Shown here one piece after another: positions 6,278-13,792 of a stretch of DNA of 64,000 nt. The position numbers were made by a program, and so were the translations under genes. The notes under the pieces are model-generated. The model was not told where the DNA came from, made no database searches, and saw only the letters and a program-made list of their open reading frames with translations. The stretch is from positions 4,998 to 68,997 of the forward strand of contig CAJUKV010000004.1 of the NCBI GenBank assembly GCA_910587305.1, in the 5' to 3' direction. Source of the DNA: an uncultured Lachnospiraceae bacterium (lineage in GTDB: Bacteria > Bacillota > Clostridia > Lachnospirales > Lachnospiraceae). Numbering within the stretch: position 1 is the first letter of the stretch; each line of letters begins with the position of its first letter.

Positions 6278-8519
6278 AGCAATTGTCATTTTGCTGGTGT
6301 TTGTGCTGCTTCTGGCCGGATTCGGCTACACTGCGGCGGTGGGAATCGGGGCGGAAGGCTCAGGTTCCGCATCCAGCATCAATTTGGGCCTTGATTTGGA
6401 GGGCGGTGTGAGCATTACCTATCAGGCGGTAGGGGATGAAGAGCCCAGCGACGAGGACATGGCGGATACCATTTACAAGCTGCAAAAGCGTGTGGAGGGC
6501 TACAGCACGGAAGCGGTGGTATATAAGGAAGGGACGGACAGAATTAATATTGAGATCCCGGGCGTATCGGACGCCAATGCCATTTTGGAAGACCTTGGAA
6601 AGCCCGGTTCTTTGTATTTTATAGCGGAACATGACCCGGAAGGCAATTTGAACTACGCAATGATGGGAATGGATGATGCGGGGAAACCGGTTTACTCTCT
6701 GTATAAATCCATTGAGGAGCTTGAGGCGGACGGTTCCATTGTGCTGGTAGGCACGGATGTCAAGAACGCCCAGGCGAAAAATATCACAAACCAGATGCAG
6801 AACAGCGAGGAAGTGGTTGACTTAACCATGACTGAGGAAGGCACAGCCAAATTTGCACAGGCTACCACGAAGGCTTACCAGAACGGGGAGTCCATCGCAA
6901 TCTATTATGACGGGGAAATTGTAAGTGCGCCAAGCGTTAACGCGGCCATCACGGACGGGTCCGCGCAGATTTCCGGAAGTTTTACTTATGAGGAAGCGGA
7001 GCAGCTTGCCTCCACAATCCGTATTGGCGGCCTGAAATTAGAGTTGGAGGAACTGCACTCCAAGATCGTGGGCGCTCAGCTGGGTGAGGAAGCTATTTCC
7101 ACCAGTATCAAGGCGGCGGCGGTCGGATTTGCAATAATCGTGATTTTCATGATTGCCATTTATCACTTAGCCGGTTTGGCGGCCAGCTTAGCCCTTGGCC
7201 TTTATGTGGAGCTGATCGTTATTCTTCTTGACGCCTTTGAAATTACGCTGACCTTGCCGGGTATTGCGGGTATTATCCTTTCCATAGGTATGGCAGTTGA
7301 TGCAAACGTAATCATTTTCGCAAGAATTCGGGAAGAAATTGCAAAGGGCAAAACGGTGAAATCAGCCATTGACGCAGGTTTTCAGAAAGCGGCGTCCGCT
7401 ATCTTTGACGGAAATATTACCACCCTGATTGCAGCTTTTGTACTTGGCATTTTGGGTTCGGGCACGATTAAAGGTTTTGCCGCAACATTAGCTCTCGGTA
7501 TCATTCTTTCCATGTTTACGGCTATGGTAATCACCAAGCTTTTGCTGAAAGCTTTTTATGCGATAGGGCTTCAGGATGTGAAATGGTATGGCAGCGCCAG
7601 GGAGCAAAAGGCTATTGACTTTGTTGCCAGAAAGAAAATTTTCTTTGGCATTTCTATTTTAACTATTTTGGCAGGCTTTGTATTTATGGGGATCAACAAG
7701 TCTCAGATTGGCGGGGCGTTAAACTACAGCCTTGAGTTCGTAGGCGGAACCTCCACCAACGTGGTGTTTAACGAGGACATGCCTTTGGGGGATATCGACG
7801 CGAATGTAGTGCCGCTGATTGAAAAGATTACGGGGGACGGCAATGTGCAGACCCAGAAGGTGGAGGGCACCAACGAGGTAATCTTTAAGACGCGTACTTT
7901 GAGCACGGAGGAAAGGGATACCTTTGAAAATGTAATGGTGGAGAATTTTACCGTGGATGCGGATAAAATTACCACGGAAACCATCAGTTCAACCATCAGC
8001 GGCGAGATGAAAACAGATGCGGTAAAAGCGGTTGTGATTGCTACTTTGTGCATGCTGGTTTACATCTGGTTTAGGTTTAAAGATATCCGTTTCGGCGCAA
8101 GCTCCGTGATCGCCCTGATTCACGACGTATTGGTGGTTCTTGCCTTCTATGCGGTTGTGAAGGTATCCGTAGGCAATACATTTATCGCATGTATGCTGAC
8201 GATTGTAGGATATTCCGTTAACGCAACCATTGTTATCTTTGACCGTATCCGTGAGAACATGCATAACATGGGGCGGAAGGACTCTCTGGAGACTATGGTA
8301 AATGAAAGTATTACCCAGACTCTTTCCAGAAGCATTTTTACTTCCATGACAACATTTGTTATGGTAGCCGCTTTATATGTATTCGGCGTATCTTCGGTCA
8401 AAGAATTTGCGCTGCCGCTTATGGCAGGTATTTTGTGCGGCACTTATTCTTCCGTATGTATTACAGGCGCATTGTGGTTGGTACTTCGTAAAGTATTTCC
8501 ACAAAAAAAGGCCGCATAA
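6264..8519 (+). CDS. secDF: Fused SecD-SecF protein-export membrane protein
   Basis: A 751-residue fusion of SecD and SecF, the RND-type pair that uses the proton gradient to pull exported proteins through SecYEG. The SecD half has one N-terminal membrane segment, the signature LGLDLEGGVSITYQ, an extracytoplasmic domain, and five membrane segments from about residue 275 with the conserved SIGMAVDANVIIFARIREE. The SecF half begins near residue 455 with its own first segment, YSLEFVGGT, and the late segment GYSVNATIVIFDRIREN. Fusion is common in Firmicutes. Start ATG 6264 has GGAGGAG inside the end of scfB. It is followed by a terminator, so scfB and secDF form one unit. Confidence 0.96.
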   Translation: MKKNKAIVILLVFVLLLAGFGYTAAVGIGAEGSGSASSINLGLDLEGGVSITYQAVGDEEPSDEDMADTIYKLQKRVEGYSTEAVVYKEGTDRINIEIPGVSDANAILEDLGKPGSLYFIAEHDPEGNLNYAMMGMDDAGKPVYSLYKSIEELEADGSIVLVGTDVKNAQAKNITNQMQNSEEVVDLTMTEEGTAKFAQATTKAYQNGESIAIYYDGEIVSAPSVNAAITDGSAQISGSFTYEEAEQLASTIRIGGLKLELEELHSKIVGAQLGEEAISTSIKAAAVGFAIIVIFMIAIYHLAGLAASLALGLYVELIVILLDAFEITLTLPGIAGIILSIGMAVDANVIIFARIREEIAKGKTVKSAIDAGFQKAASAIFDGNITTLIAAFVLGILGSGTIKGFAATLALGIILSMFTAMVITKLLLKAFYAIGLQDVKWYGSAREQKAIDFVARKKIFFGISILTILAGFVFMGINKSQIGGALNYSLEFVGGTSTNVVFNEDMPLGDIDANVVPLIEKITGDGNVQTQKVEGTNEVIFKTRTLSTEERDTFENVMVENFTVDADKITTETISSTISGEMKTDAVKAVVIATLCMLVYIWFRFKDIRFGASSVIALIHDVLVVLAFYAVVKVSVGNTFIACMLTIVGYSVNATIVIFDRIRENMHNMGRKDSLETMVNESITQTLSRSIFTSMTTFVMVAALYVFGVSSVKEFALPLMAGILCGTYSSVCITGALWLVLRKVFPQKKAA

Positions 8520-8568
8520 GAACTTAAGTGTTTTCTAAAAAGGAAAAATCTGATATAATAAATAAAAG

Positions 8569-8607
8569 CGTTCCTGAAAGCAAAGAGGCTTTTGGGAACG
8601 TTTTTTT
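8569..8607 (+). terminator. Rho-independent terminator after secDF
   Basis: CGTTCC...AAAGC pairs with GCTTT...GGAACG, and seven Ts follow (8601-8607). A strong end for the scfB-secDF transcript. Confidence 0.88.
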
Positions 8608-8627
8608 AGAATTTTGCGCTTCCGCGT

Positions 8628-8766
8628 GTAACTATTCGGTCAGGTCTGTGCATTCACTGCGCAGAACGTGAGAAAGCATACATTTTGCCAGGTGTGAATC
8701 CGGCTCTTTGCCGAAGTATGAATTGTTGCTTTCGCTTGAATTTGCGGGTTGTCGGAAGCATGGAGG
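8628..8766 (+). repeat. Truncated MITE-like element plus ribosome-site repeat before recJ
   Basis: From 8628 about 65 nt (GTAACTATTCGGTCAGGTCT onward) align with the left part of the element at 27918. The other end lacks the inverted terminus; instead the sequence runs into GTCGGAAGCATGGAGG, a decayed copy of the hairpin/ribosome-site unit, which supplies GGAGG for recJ. Confidence 0.6.
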
Positions 8767-8772
8767 CTTAAA

Positions 8773-10572
8773 ATGGCAAAATGGATGGTGGCCGCTAAAA
8801 AAGCGGATTTTAATCAAATAGCGGAAAAATATCATATTACGCCGGTACTGGCAAGAATCCTCCGAAATAGGGATATTATTGAGGATGAAGAGATTTACAG
8901 GTATTTACATGGCAGTATGGAAGATTTATACGCTCCTCTTCTCATGAAGGATATGCCACAGGCGGCGGAGATTATTTTAAATAAGATACGGGAAGGAAAG
9001 TCCATACGAATTATAGGAGATTATGATGTGGATGGCATTTGCTCCACCCATATTTTACTGACCGGTATCCGGGCCCTTGGAGGAAAGGCTGACACGGATA
9101 TTCCCCACCGTATTAAGGACGGATATGGGCTGAGCGAAGGTCTGATTAAGTCAGCGGCGGCTGATGGCATTGATACGATAATTACCTGCGATAATGGGAT
9201 AGCTGCTTTTTCTCAAATCCAAACGGCGAAGAAGCTGGGAATGACAGTGGTGATAACGGATCATCATGAGGTGCCCTTTGAGGAAAAAGGCGGGGAAAGG
9301 ACATATCTTTTACCAAAAGCCGATGCGGTGGTAGATCCCAGGCAGCCAAAATGCGGGTACCCCTTCAAACAGATTTGCGGCGCAGTGGTGGCCTTTAAAT
9401 TGGTGCAGGCGCTGTTTGGAAAGTGTTTTGAACGGAACAGGCCGACTAAGGAGGAGGAAGAAAGCTCTGGAGCCATCCTGAATGAAATTTTGATTTTCGC
9501 AGCATTGGCTACGGTCTGTGATGTGATGGAGCTTCGGGATGAAAACAGAATTATTGTAAAAAAGGGACTTGCCCGGATGAATAACACTAGTAATTTAGGA
9601 CTGAAAGCGCTTCTTATGGTGAATGGATTGGAGGATAAAACGTTAAGCCCTTATCATGCAGGCTTTATCATCGGCCCCTGTATCAATGCGACGGGAAGAC
9701 TGGATACGGCCAAACGCGCTCTAAGGCTATTTGAGGCGGATGACCGGAAAGAGGCAGTTACCATAGCAGAAGATTTAAAAAGCCTGAATGAGAGCCGTAA
9801 ACAGATGACGGAAGAAGGAGTGCGCAAAGCGGTAGAACTGGTGGAGAAGTCGGGCATGCAGGATAAAGTACTGGTAATATATCTTCCGGAGTGCCATGAA
9901 AGCCTTGCCGGTATTATCGCAGGCAGAATCAGAGAAAAATATGGAAAGCCCGCTTTTGTTTTGACGAAAGGGGAAGAGGGGATAAAGGGAAGCGGACGCT
10001 CTATAGAAGCCTACCACATGTATGAGGAAATGAGCGCCTGCAAAGAGCTTTTTACAAAATTTGGAGGTCATAAGATGGCGGCGGGGCTCACCCTTCCAAA
10101 TGAAAAGTCAGCAGAGCTGTTTAGAATAAAGTTGAATGAAAACTGTAATTTGACGGAGGAAGACTTTGAGGAAATTGTACATATTGACGTTCCGATGCCT
10201 CTTGCTTTGGCGGATCGCGATTTTATAAACGAACTTTCCCTTTTAGAGCCTTTTGGCGTGGGAAATCCCAAACCTCTTTTTGCGAGAAAGGGAATCAGCC
10301 TTCTTTTTGGCAGAAAAATAGGAAAAAATAAAAACGTAGGGAAATATCAAATAGCGGACGAGAATAACAATCGTTATGATATGGTTTATTTTGGAGATTT
10401 GGAAAAATTTGATATGTTTTTAAATGAGCGCTTTGGAAAAACCATAGTTGGACGGCTATATGCAGATGGCGTCCGCGCCGGGGAGATGACAATCAGTATG
10501 GCTTATTATCCGGACTTAAATTCTTATGGGGGAAGGGAAAGCGTACAAATGATTATGCAGTATTATTGCTAA
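8773..10572 (+). CDS. recJ: Single-stranded-DNA-specific exonuclease RecJ
   Basis: A 599-residue DHH-superfamily 5'-3' exonuclease used in recombination and repair. Motif I is D83YDVDG88, the DHH motif is D163-H164-H165 (TDHHE), and the DHHA1 RNA/DNA-binding part holds GxKGSGRS-like GIKGSGRSIEAYHM and FGGHKMAAGLTL. The C-terminal OB-type domain is present, so length is close to the usual 570-600. The start at 8773 is chosen because GGAGG lies 6 nt before it; the upstream in-frame codon at 8749 contains that site. A terminator precedes it, so it has its own promoter. Confidence 0.96.
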   Translation: MAKWMVAAKKADFNQIAEKYHITPVLARILRNRDIIEDEEIYRYLHGSMEDLYAPLLMKDMPQAAEIILNKIREGKSIRIIGDYDVDGICSTHILLTGIRALGGKADTDIPHRIKDGYGLSEGLIKSAAADGIDTIITCDNGIAAFSQIQTAKKLGMTVVITDHHEVPFEEKGGERTYLLPKADAVVDPRQPKCGYPFKQICGAVVAFKLVQALFGKCFERNRPTKEEEESSGAILNEILIFAALATVCDVMELRDENRIIVKKGLARMNNTSNLGLKALLMVNGLEDKTLSPYHAGFIIGPCINATGRLDTAKRALRLFEADDRKEAVTIAEDLKSLNESRKQMTEEGVRKAVELVEKSGMQDKVLVIYLPECHESLAGIIAGRIREKYGKPAFVLTKGEEGIKGSGRSIEAYHMYEEMSACKELFTKFGGHKMAAGLTLPNEKSAELFRIKLNENCNLTEEDFEEIVHIDVPMPLALADRDFINELSLLEPFGVGNPKPLFARKGISLLFGRKIGKNKNVGKYQIADENNNRYDMVYFGDLEKFDMFLNERFGKTIVGRLYADGVRAGEMTISMAYYPDLNSYGGRESVQMIMQYYC

Positions 10573-10674
10573 TGGGATTATAGTTTAAGATTTCATGCGT
10601 TATAAATATATCCGCACGCTTTGTTTTTGAAAGACGTGCAACACAAATCTGTGTAAAAGAAAGGGGATGGGAAT

Positions 10675-11601
10675 ATGATAACAACCGTAACATTAAATCC
10701 TGCGGAAGATAAAACTTTTTCCGTGACCAGATTGGTCCAGGGGCAGGTAAACCGGGTTGAAAGTGTAAAAAACATTGCGGGAGGAAAAGGGATCAATGTA
10801 TCGAAGGTGCTTCGCCAATACGGCTATGATGTGCGGGCGCTTGGATTTCTTGGAGGTTATACGGGGAAATTTATAGAGGATTATGTGAGATCGATTGGCG
10901 CCGAATGCCTTTTTACTTATGTAGATGGAGAGACCAGGGTCAATATCAATATTCTTTCCCAGGATGGTTATGTAACCGAGCTTTTAGAACCCGGGCCGGA
11001 CATAAGGGAAAAGGAATTAAGCAGATTTATTGATGATTTTGATGAGGGAATTGCAGACAGTGATTTGGTGATACTTTCAGGAAGCGCGCCGGAGCAGGTG
11101 CCTGTCACCGTTTACCATGATCTGATTTTGCGTGCAAGAAACAAAGGCAAGAAGGTTATTTTGGATAGCAGCGGCATTTTTCTCAAGGAAAGTATCAACG
11201 CCTGCCCTTATATGGTTAAGCCTAATATCAAGGAGCTTGAAATTTTGTCGGGGAGGAAGATTAAGAGAATGGAGGACGCCGTGGGCGCGGCTTTTCAAAT
11301 CGGTGGAAAGGGTATCCACCATGTGATGGTTTCCATGGGAGCAAAAGGACTTTTATATATCAATGACAGAGAAATTCTGTATGCAAAGGCGCCTGAGGTG
11401 AAGGCAGTTAATACGGTTGGCTGTGGGGACAGTGTGGTAGCGGCCTTTGCAATGGCCTGTAAGCAGGGGATGAGCAATGAGGAACTTTTAAAATTCTGTG
11501 TGGGAATATCGGCGGCCAACGCCACCACCTTAGAGAGCGCGGTAATTCCTATGGACAAGGCCGAGGAATTAATGGAGAAGGTGAAGATTATACGCTATTA
11601 A
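10675..11601 (+). CDS. fruK: 1-phosphofructokinase-type PfkB-family sugar kinase
   Basis: A 308-residue ribokinase/PfkB-family kinase that phosphorylates fructose 1-phosphate (or a close relative such as tagatose 6-phosphate) with ATP. The first family signature is GGKGINVSKVLRQYG near residue 40; the second is NTVGCGDSVVAAF near residue 250, where the catalytic Asp is present but the usual GAGD reads GCGD. The start ATG 10675 has AAAGGGG upstream. No fructose PTS genes or FruR regulator are adjacent, so the substrate is inferred from the family and not from context. It is followed by a terminator and is a single-gene unit. Confidence 0.85.
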   Translation: MITTVTLNPAEDKTFSVTRLVQGQVNRVESVKNIAGGKGINVSKVLRQYGYDVRALGFLGGYTGKFIEDYVRSIGAECLFTYVDGETRVNINILSQDGYVTELLEPGPDIREKELSRFIDDFDEGIADSDLVILSGSAPEQVPVTVYHDLILRARNKGKKVILDSSGIFLKESINACPYMVKPNIKELEILSGRKIKRMEDAVGAAFQIGGKGIHHVMVSMGAKGLLYINDREILYAKAPEVKAVNTVGCGDSVVAAFAMACKQGMSNEELLKFCVGISAANATTLESAVIPMDKAEELMEKVKIIRY

Positions 11602-11620
11602 ATAATGTAAGGCTTTTCAT

Positions 11621-11651
11621 GCAAAGGCCCCCGGGTTACCGGGGGCCTTGC
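11621..11651 (+). terminator. GC-rich terminator after the PfkB-type kinase
   Basis: GCAAAGGCCCCCGG pairs with CCGGGGGCCTTGC around a 4-nt loop. The following CATTCTTA is only moderately T-rich. Confidence 0.75.
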
Positions 11652-11997
11652 ATTCTTATGAGGGGGGAGATAGTGAGTTGTTCAACTATCTTGGATTTAT
11701 CATACCGGTAAAATGTGTTGAAAGTGTGTCCGATTTATGATAAAAATCTAAAATCCTCTAAACAAAAAATTAAGCACATCAAAAGAAATTGAAAACATAT
11801 ATTAAGTTAAGCAGGGCAAAATGGTTAGTAGATTGAAAAATATGGATAATCGTGATATCCTTATGAAAGGCGCTCCGGGGCGATGGTAGGAAGCGTAAGC
11901 ATAAAAGTCCCTTTCATACAATTTACGGTAGTAGCATCGCAAGCAAAGCCTGGGATATGCAGGGGTGCAAAAATGTATTTGGAGGCGAAAGCTGTTT
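11652..11997 (+). other. Long murE leader with promoter and inverted repeat
   Basis: This 346-nt stretch has no gene. It holds a candidate promoter (TTGAAA 11718-11723, 17 nt, TAAAAA 11741-11746), an inverted repeat ATGAAAGG...CCTTTCAT around 11858-11921, and the sequence GTAGCATCGCAAGC...GATATGCAGG, which recurs before fmt at about 16650-16680. No known riboswitch was recognised. Confidence 0.5.
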
Positions 11998-13653
11998 ATG
12001 AATTGTAGAGAACTGTTAAGAGAACTCTCTTATGAATGTGTAAGAGGAAGCGTAGATAGAAAAATAACGGAAGTTGTATATGATTCCAGGAAGATAACAA
12101 AAGGCTGTATGTTTATCTGCATCTGTGGATATCAGGTGGATGGGCATAGCTTTGCCACAGAGGCGGCATGGAAGGGCGCGGCGGCAGTTGTGGTGCAAAA
12201 AGAGGTAACCATTCCGGATGAGTTTGACACCTCTGTGATTCGGGTTGAGGATACCAGATATGCCATGGCTTTTATTTCGGCCGCTTATTTTGGGCATCCC
12301 GCCGACCGGCTTAAAGTGATCGGAATTACGGGAACCAAGGGAAAGACCACAACCACCTATCTGATTAAGTCCATTTTAGAACAGGCGGGTTACAAAGTGG
12401 GGCTTGTGGGAACCATTGAGACGATTATAGGGGATAAACATATTCCTGCTAACAATACCACGCCGGAGTCTTATTTGCTCCAGCAGTATTTTAAGGAGAT
12501 GGAGGAGGCGGGCTGTGAGATTGTGGTAATGGAAGTGGCCTCCCAGGGACTGAAACTTCACAGAACCCAAGGCTTTACCTTTGAGATTGGCATTTTTACA
12601 AATTTAGAGCCGGATCACATTGGCCCCAATGAGCATGCGGATTTTGAGGAATATCAGTTCTGCAAGGGACTTTTGTTTAAACAGTGCAGGCTGGGAATTG
12701 TAAACAGGGATGACGCCCATGCGGAAGCGGTGCTAAAAGGGCACGCCTGCAGACTTGAAACCATAGGCCTGGAAGCCATAGACGCAAAATATCCGGACCT
12801 GAAAAAAGCTGCCGGCTTGGAATCCGTATCCTTGAAAGCTACGGGCTCAAAAGACTGTGGCCCAAAAGCCGACGGCCCGGCGGTGAAGGGGGGCGGCAGC
12901 CTGCCGATAAATAGCCTTCATCCTGCAATAGATATCTATGCACAGGATTTGCAGCTGGTGAATAAGCCGGGAGAGCTTGGCGTTGCCTTTCAGGTAAAGG
13001 CGGAGCATTTTTATATGGAAAAGGAAAACCAAAGTCCCTGGCAGGGAGATTTCTCCGTTGAGGTGCCAACGCCGGGGCGGTTCAGCGTATATAACGCGCT
13101 CACGGCGATTGCGGTATGCAGGCATTTTCAGGTGGAAATACCCCAGATTCAAAAAGCGCTGCTGGGAGCCCATGTAAAAGGAAGAATTGAGATGGTTCCG
13201 GTATCGGATCGGTTTACACTGCTGATTGATTACGCCCACAATGCCATGAGCCTTAAGAGCCTTTTAACTACCTTAAGGGAATATCAGCCTGCAAGACTGG
13301 TGTGCGTTTTTGGCTGCGGAGGGAACCGTTCTAAGCTGCGCCGGTTTGAGATGGGGGAGGTCAGCGGAAATTATGCGGATTTTACGATTATTACGTCGGA
13401 TAATCCCAGATTCGAAAAGCCCCAGGATATCATAGAGGATATCAAGATTGGAATGCAAAAAACTACGGGGAAATATATAGAAATTTGCGACAGAAAAAAA
13501 GCCATTGCATACGCCATTTCCCATGGACAGCCAGGAGATATTATCGTGCTGGCGGGAAAGGGCCATGAAGATTATCAGGAAATAGAAGGTGTCAAGTACC
13601 CTATGGATGAGAGAGTTTTGATTGCAGAAATACTAAAAGAGAAACGCATATAG
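11998..13653 (+). CDS. murE: UDP-MurNAc-tripeptide synthetase MurE (meso-DAP-adding type)
   Basis: A 551-residue Mur ligase that adds the third residue of the peptidoglycan stem peptide. The ATP loop is GTKGKTTT (112-119). The motif DNPR at 468-471 is the meso-diaminopimelate signature; lysine-adding enzymes differ there. Start ATG 11998 has GGAGG 12 nt upstream; GTG 11965 is less likely. The protein is about 50 residues longer than typical because of an extra low-complexity stretch (about residues 262-308, rich in Lys, Ala, Gly, with SLKATGSKDCGPKADGP) in the middle domain. It is not in a dcw cluster here. The stop codon TAG is directly followed by an intergenic stem-loop repeat. Confidence 0.92.
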   Translation: MNCRELLRELSYECVRGSVDRKITEVVYDSRKITKGCMFICICGYQVDGHSFATEAAWKGAAAVVVQKEVTIPDEFDTSVIRVEDTRYAMAFISAAYFGHPADRLKVIGITGTKGKTTTTYLIKSILEQAGYKVGLVGTIETIIGDKHIPANNTTPESYLLQQYFKEMEEAGCEIVVMEVASQGLKLHRTQGFTFEIGIFTNLEPDHIGPNEHADFEEYQFCKGLLFKQCRLGIVNRDDAHAEAVLKGHACRLETIGLEAIDAKYPDLKKAAGLESVSLKATGSKDCGPKADGPAVKGGGSLPINSLHPAIDIYAQDLQLVNKPGELGVAFQVKAEHFYMEKENQSPWQGDFSVEVPTPGRFSVYNALTAIAVCRHFQVEIPQIQKALLGAHVKGRIEMVPVSDRFTLLIDYAHNAMSLKSLLTTLREYQPARLVCVFGCGGNRSKLRRFEMGEVSGNYADFTIITSDNPRFEKPQDIIEDIKIGMQKTTGKYIEICDRKKAIAYAISHGQPGDIIVLAGKGHEDYQEIEGVKYPMDERVLIAEILKEKRI

Positions 13654-13746
13654 TGTGAAGAAAAGTTCTAAGGCGTCAAAAAACGCCGCCTAAGAACTTT
13701 TAAAGCTTCACACTTAGAAGAATGCCTTGGAAAACAGGCATTCTTC
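13653..13746 (+). repeat. TGTGAAG stem-loop plus AGAAGAATGCC hairpin repeat, copy 1
   Basis: GTGTGAAG at 13653 pairs with CTTCACAC at 13706-13713; inside are GTTCTAAGGCGT and its near-complement. A second hairpin AGAAGAATGCC/GGCATTCTT follows (13716-13745). The unit starts on the last base of the murE stop codon. It is nearly identical to the copy at 24243-24336. Confidence 0.8.
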
Positions 13747-13760
13747 ATCCGGATTTGCGA

Positions 13761-13792
13761 TTTTGCAGAGCGGAATCATGGAGGGTAGTGTG
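13761..13792 (+). repeat. Hairpin repeat carrying the priA ribosome-binding site and GTG
   Basis: TTTTGCAGAGCGGAATCATG then GAGGGTAGTGTG. Same unit as at 25996-26021 and 4838-4873. GGAGGG at 13780-13785 and the GTG at 13790 act as ribosome site and start codon of priA. Confidence 0.65.
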
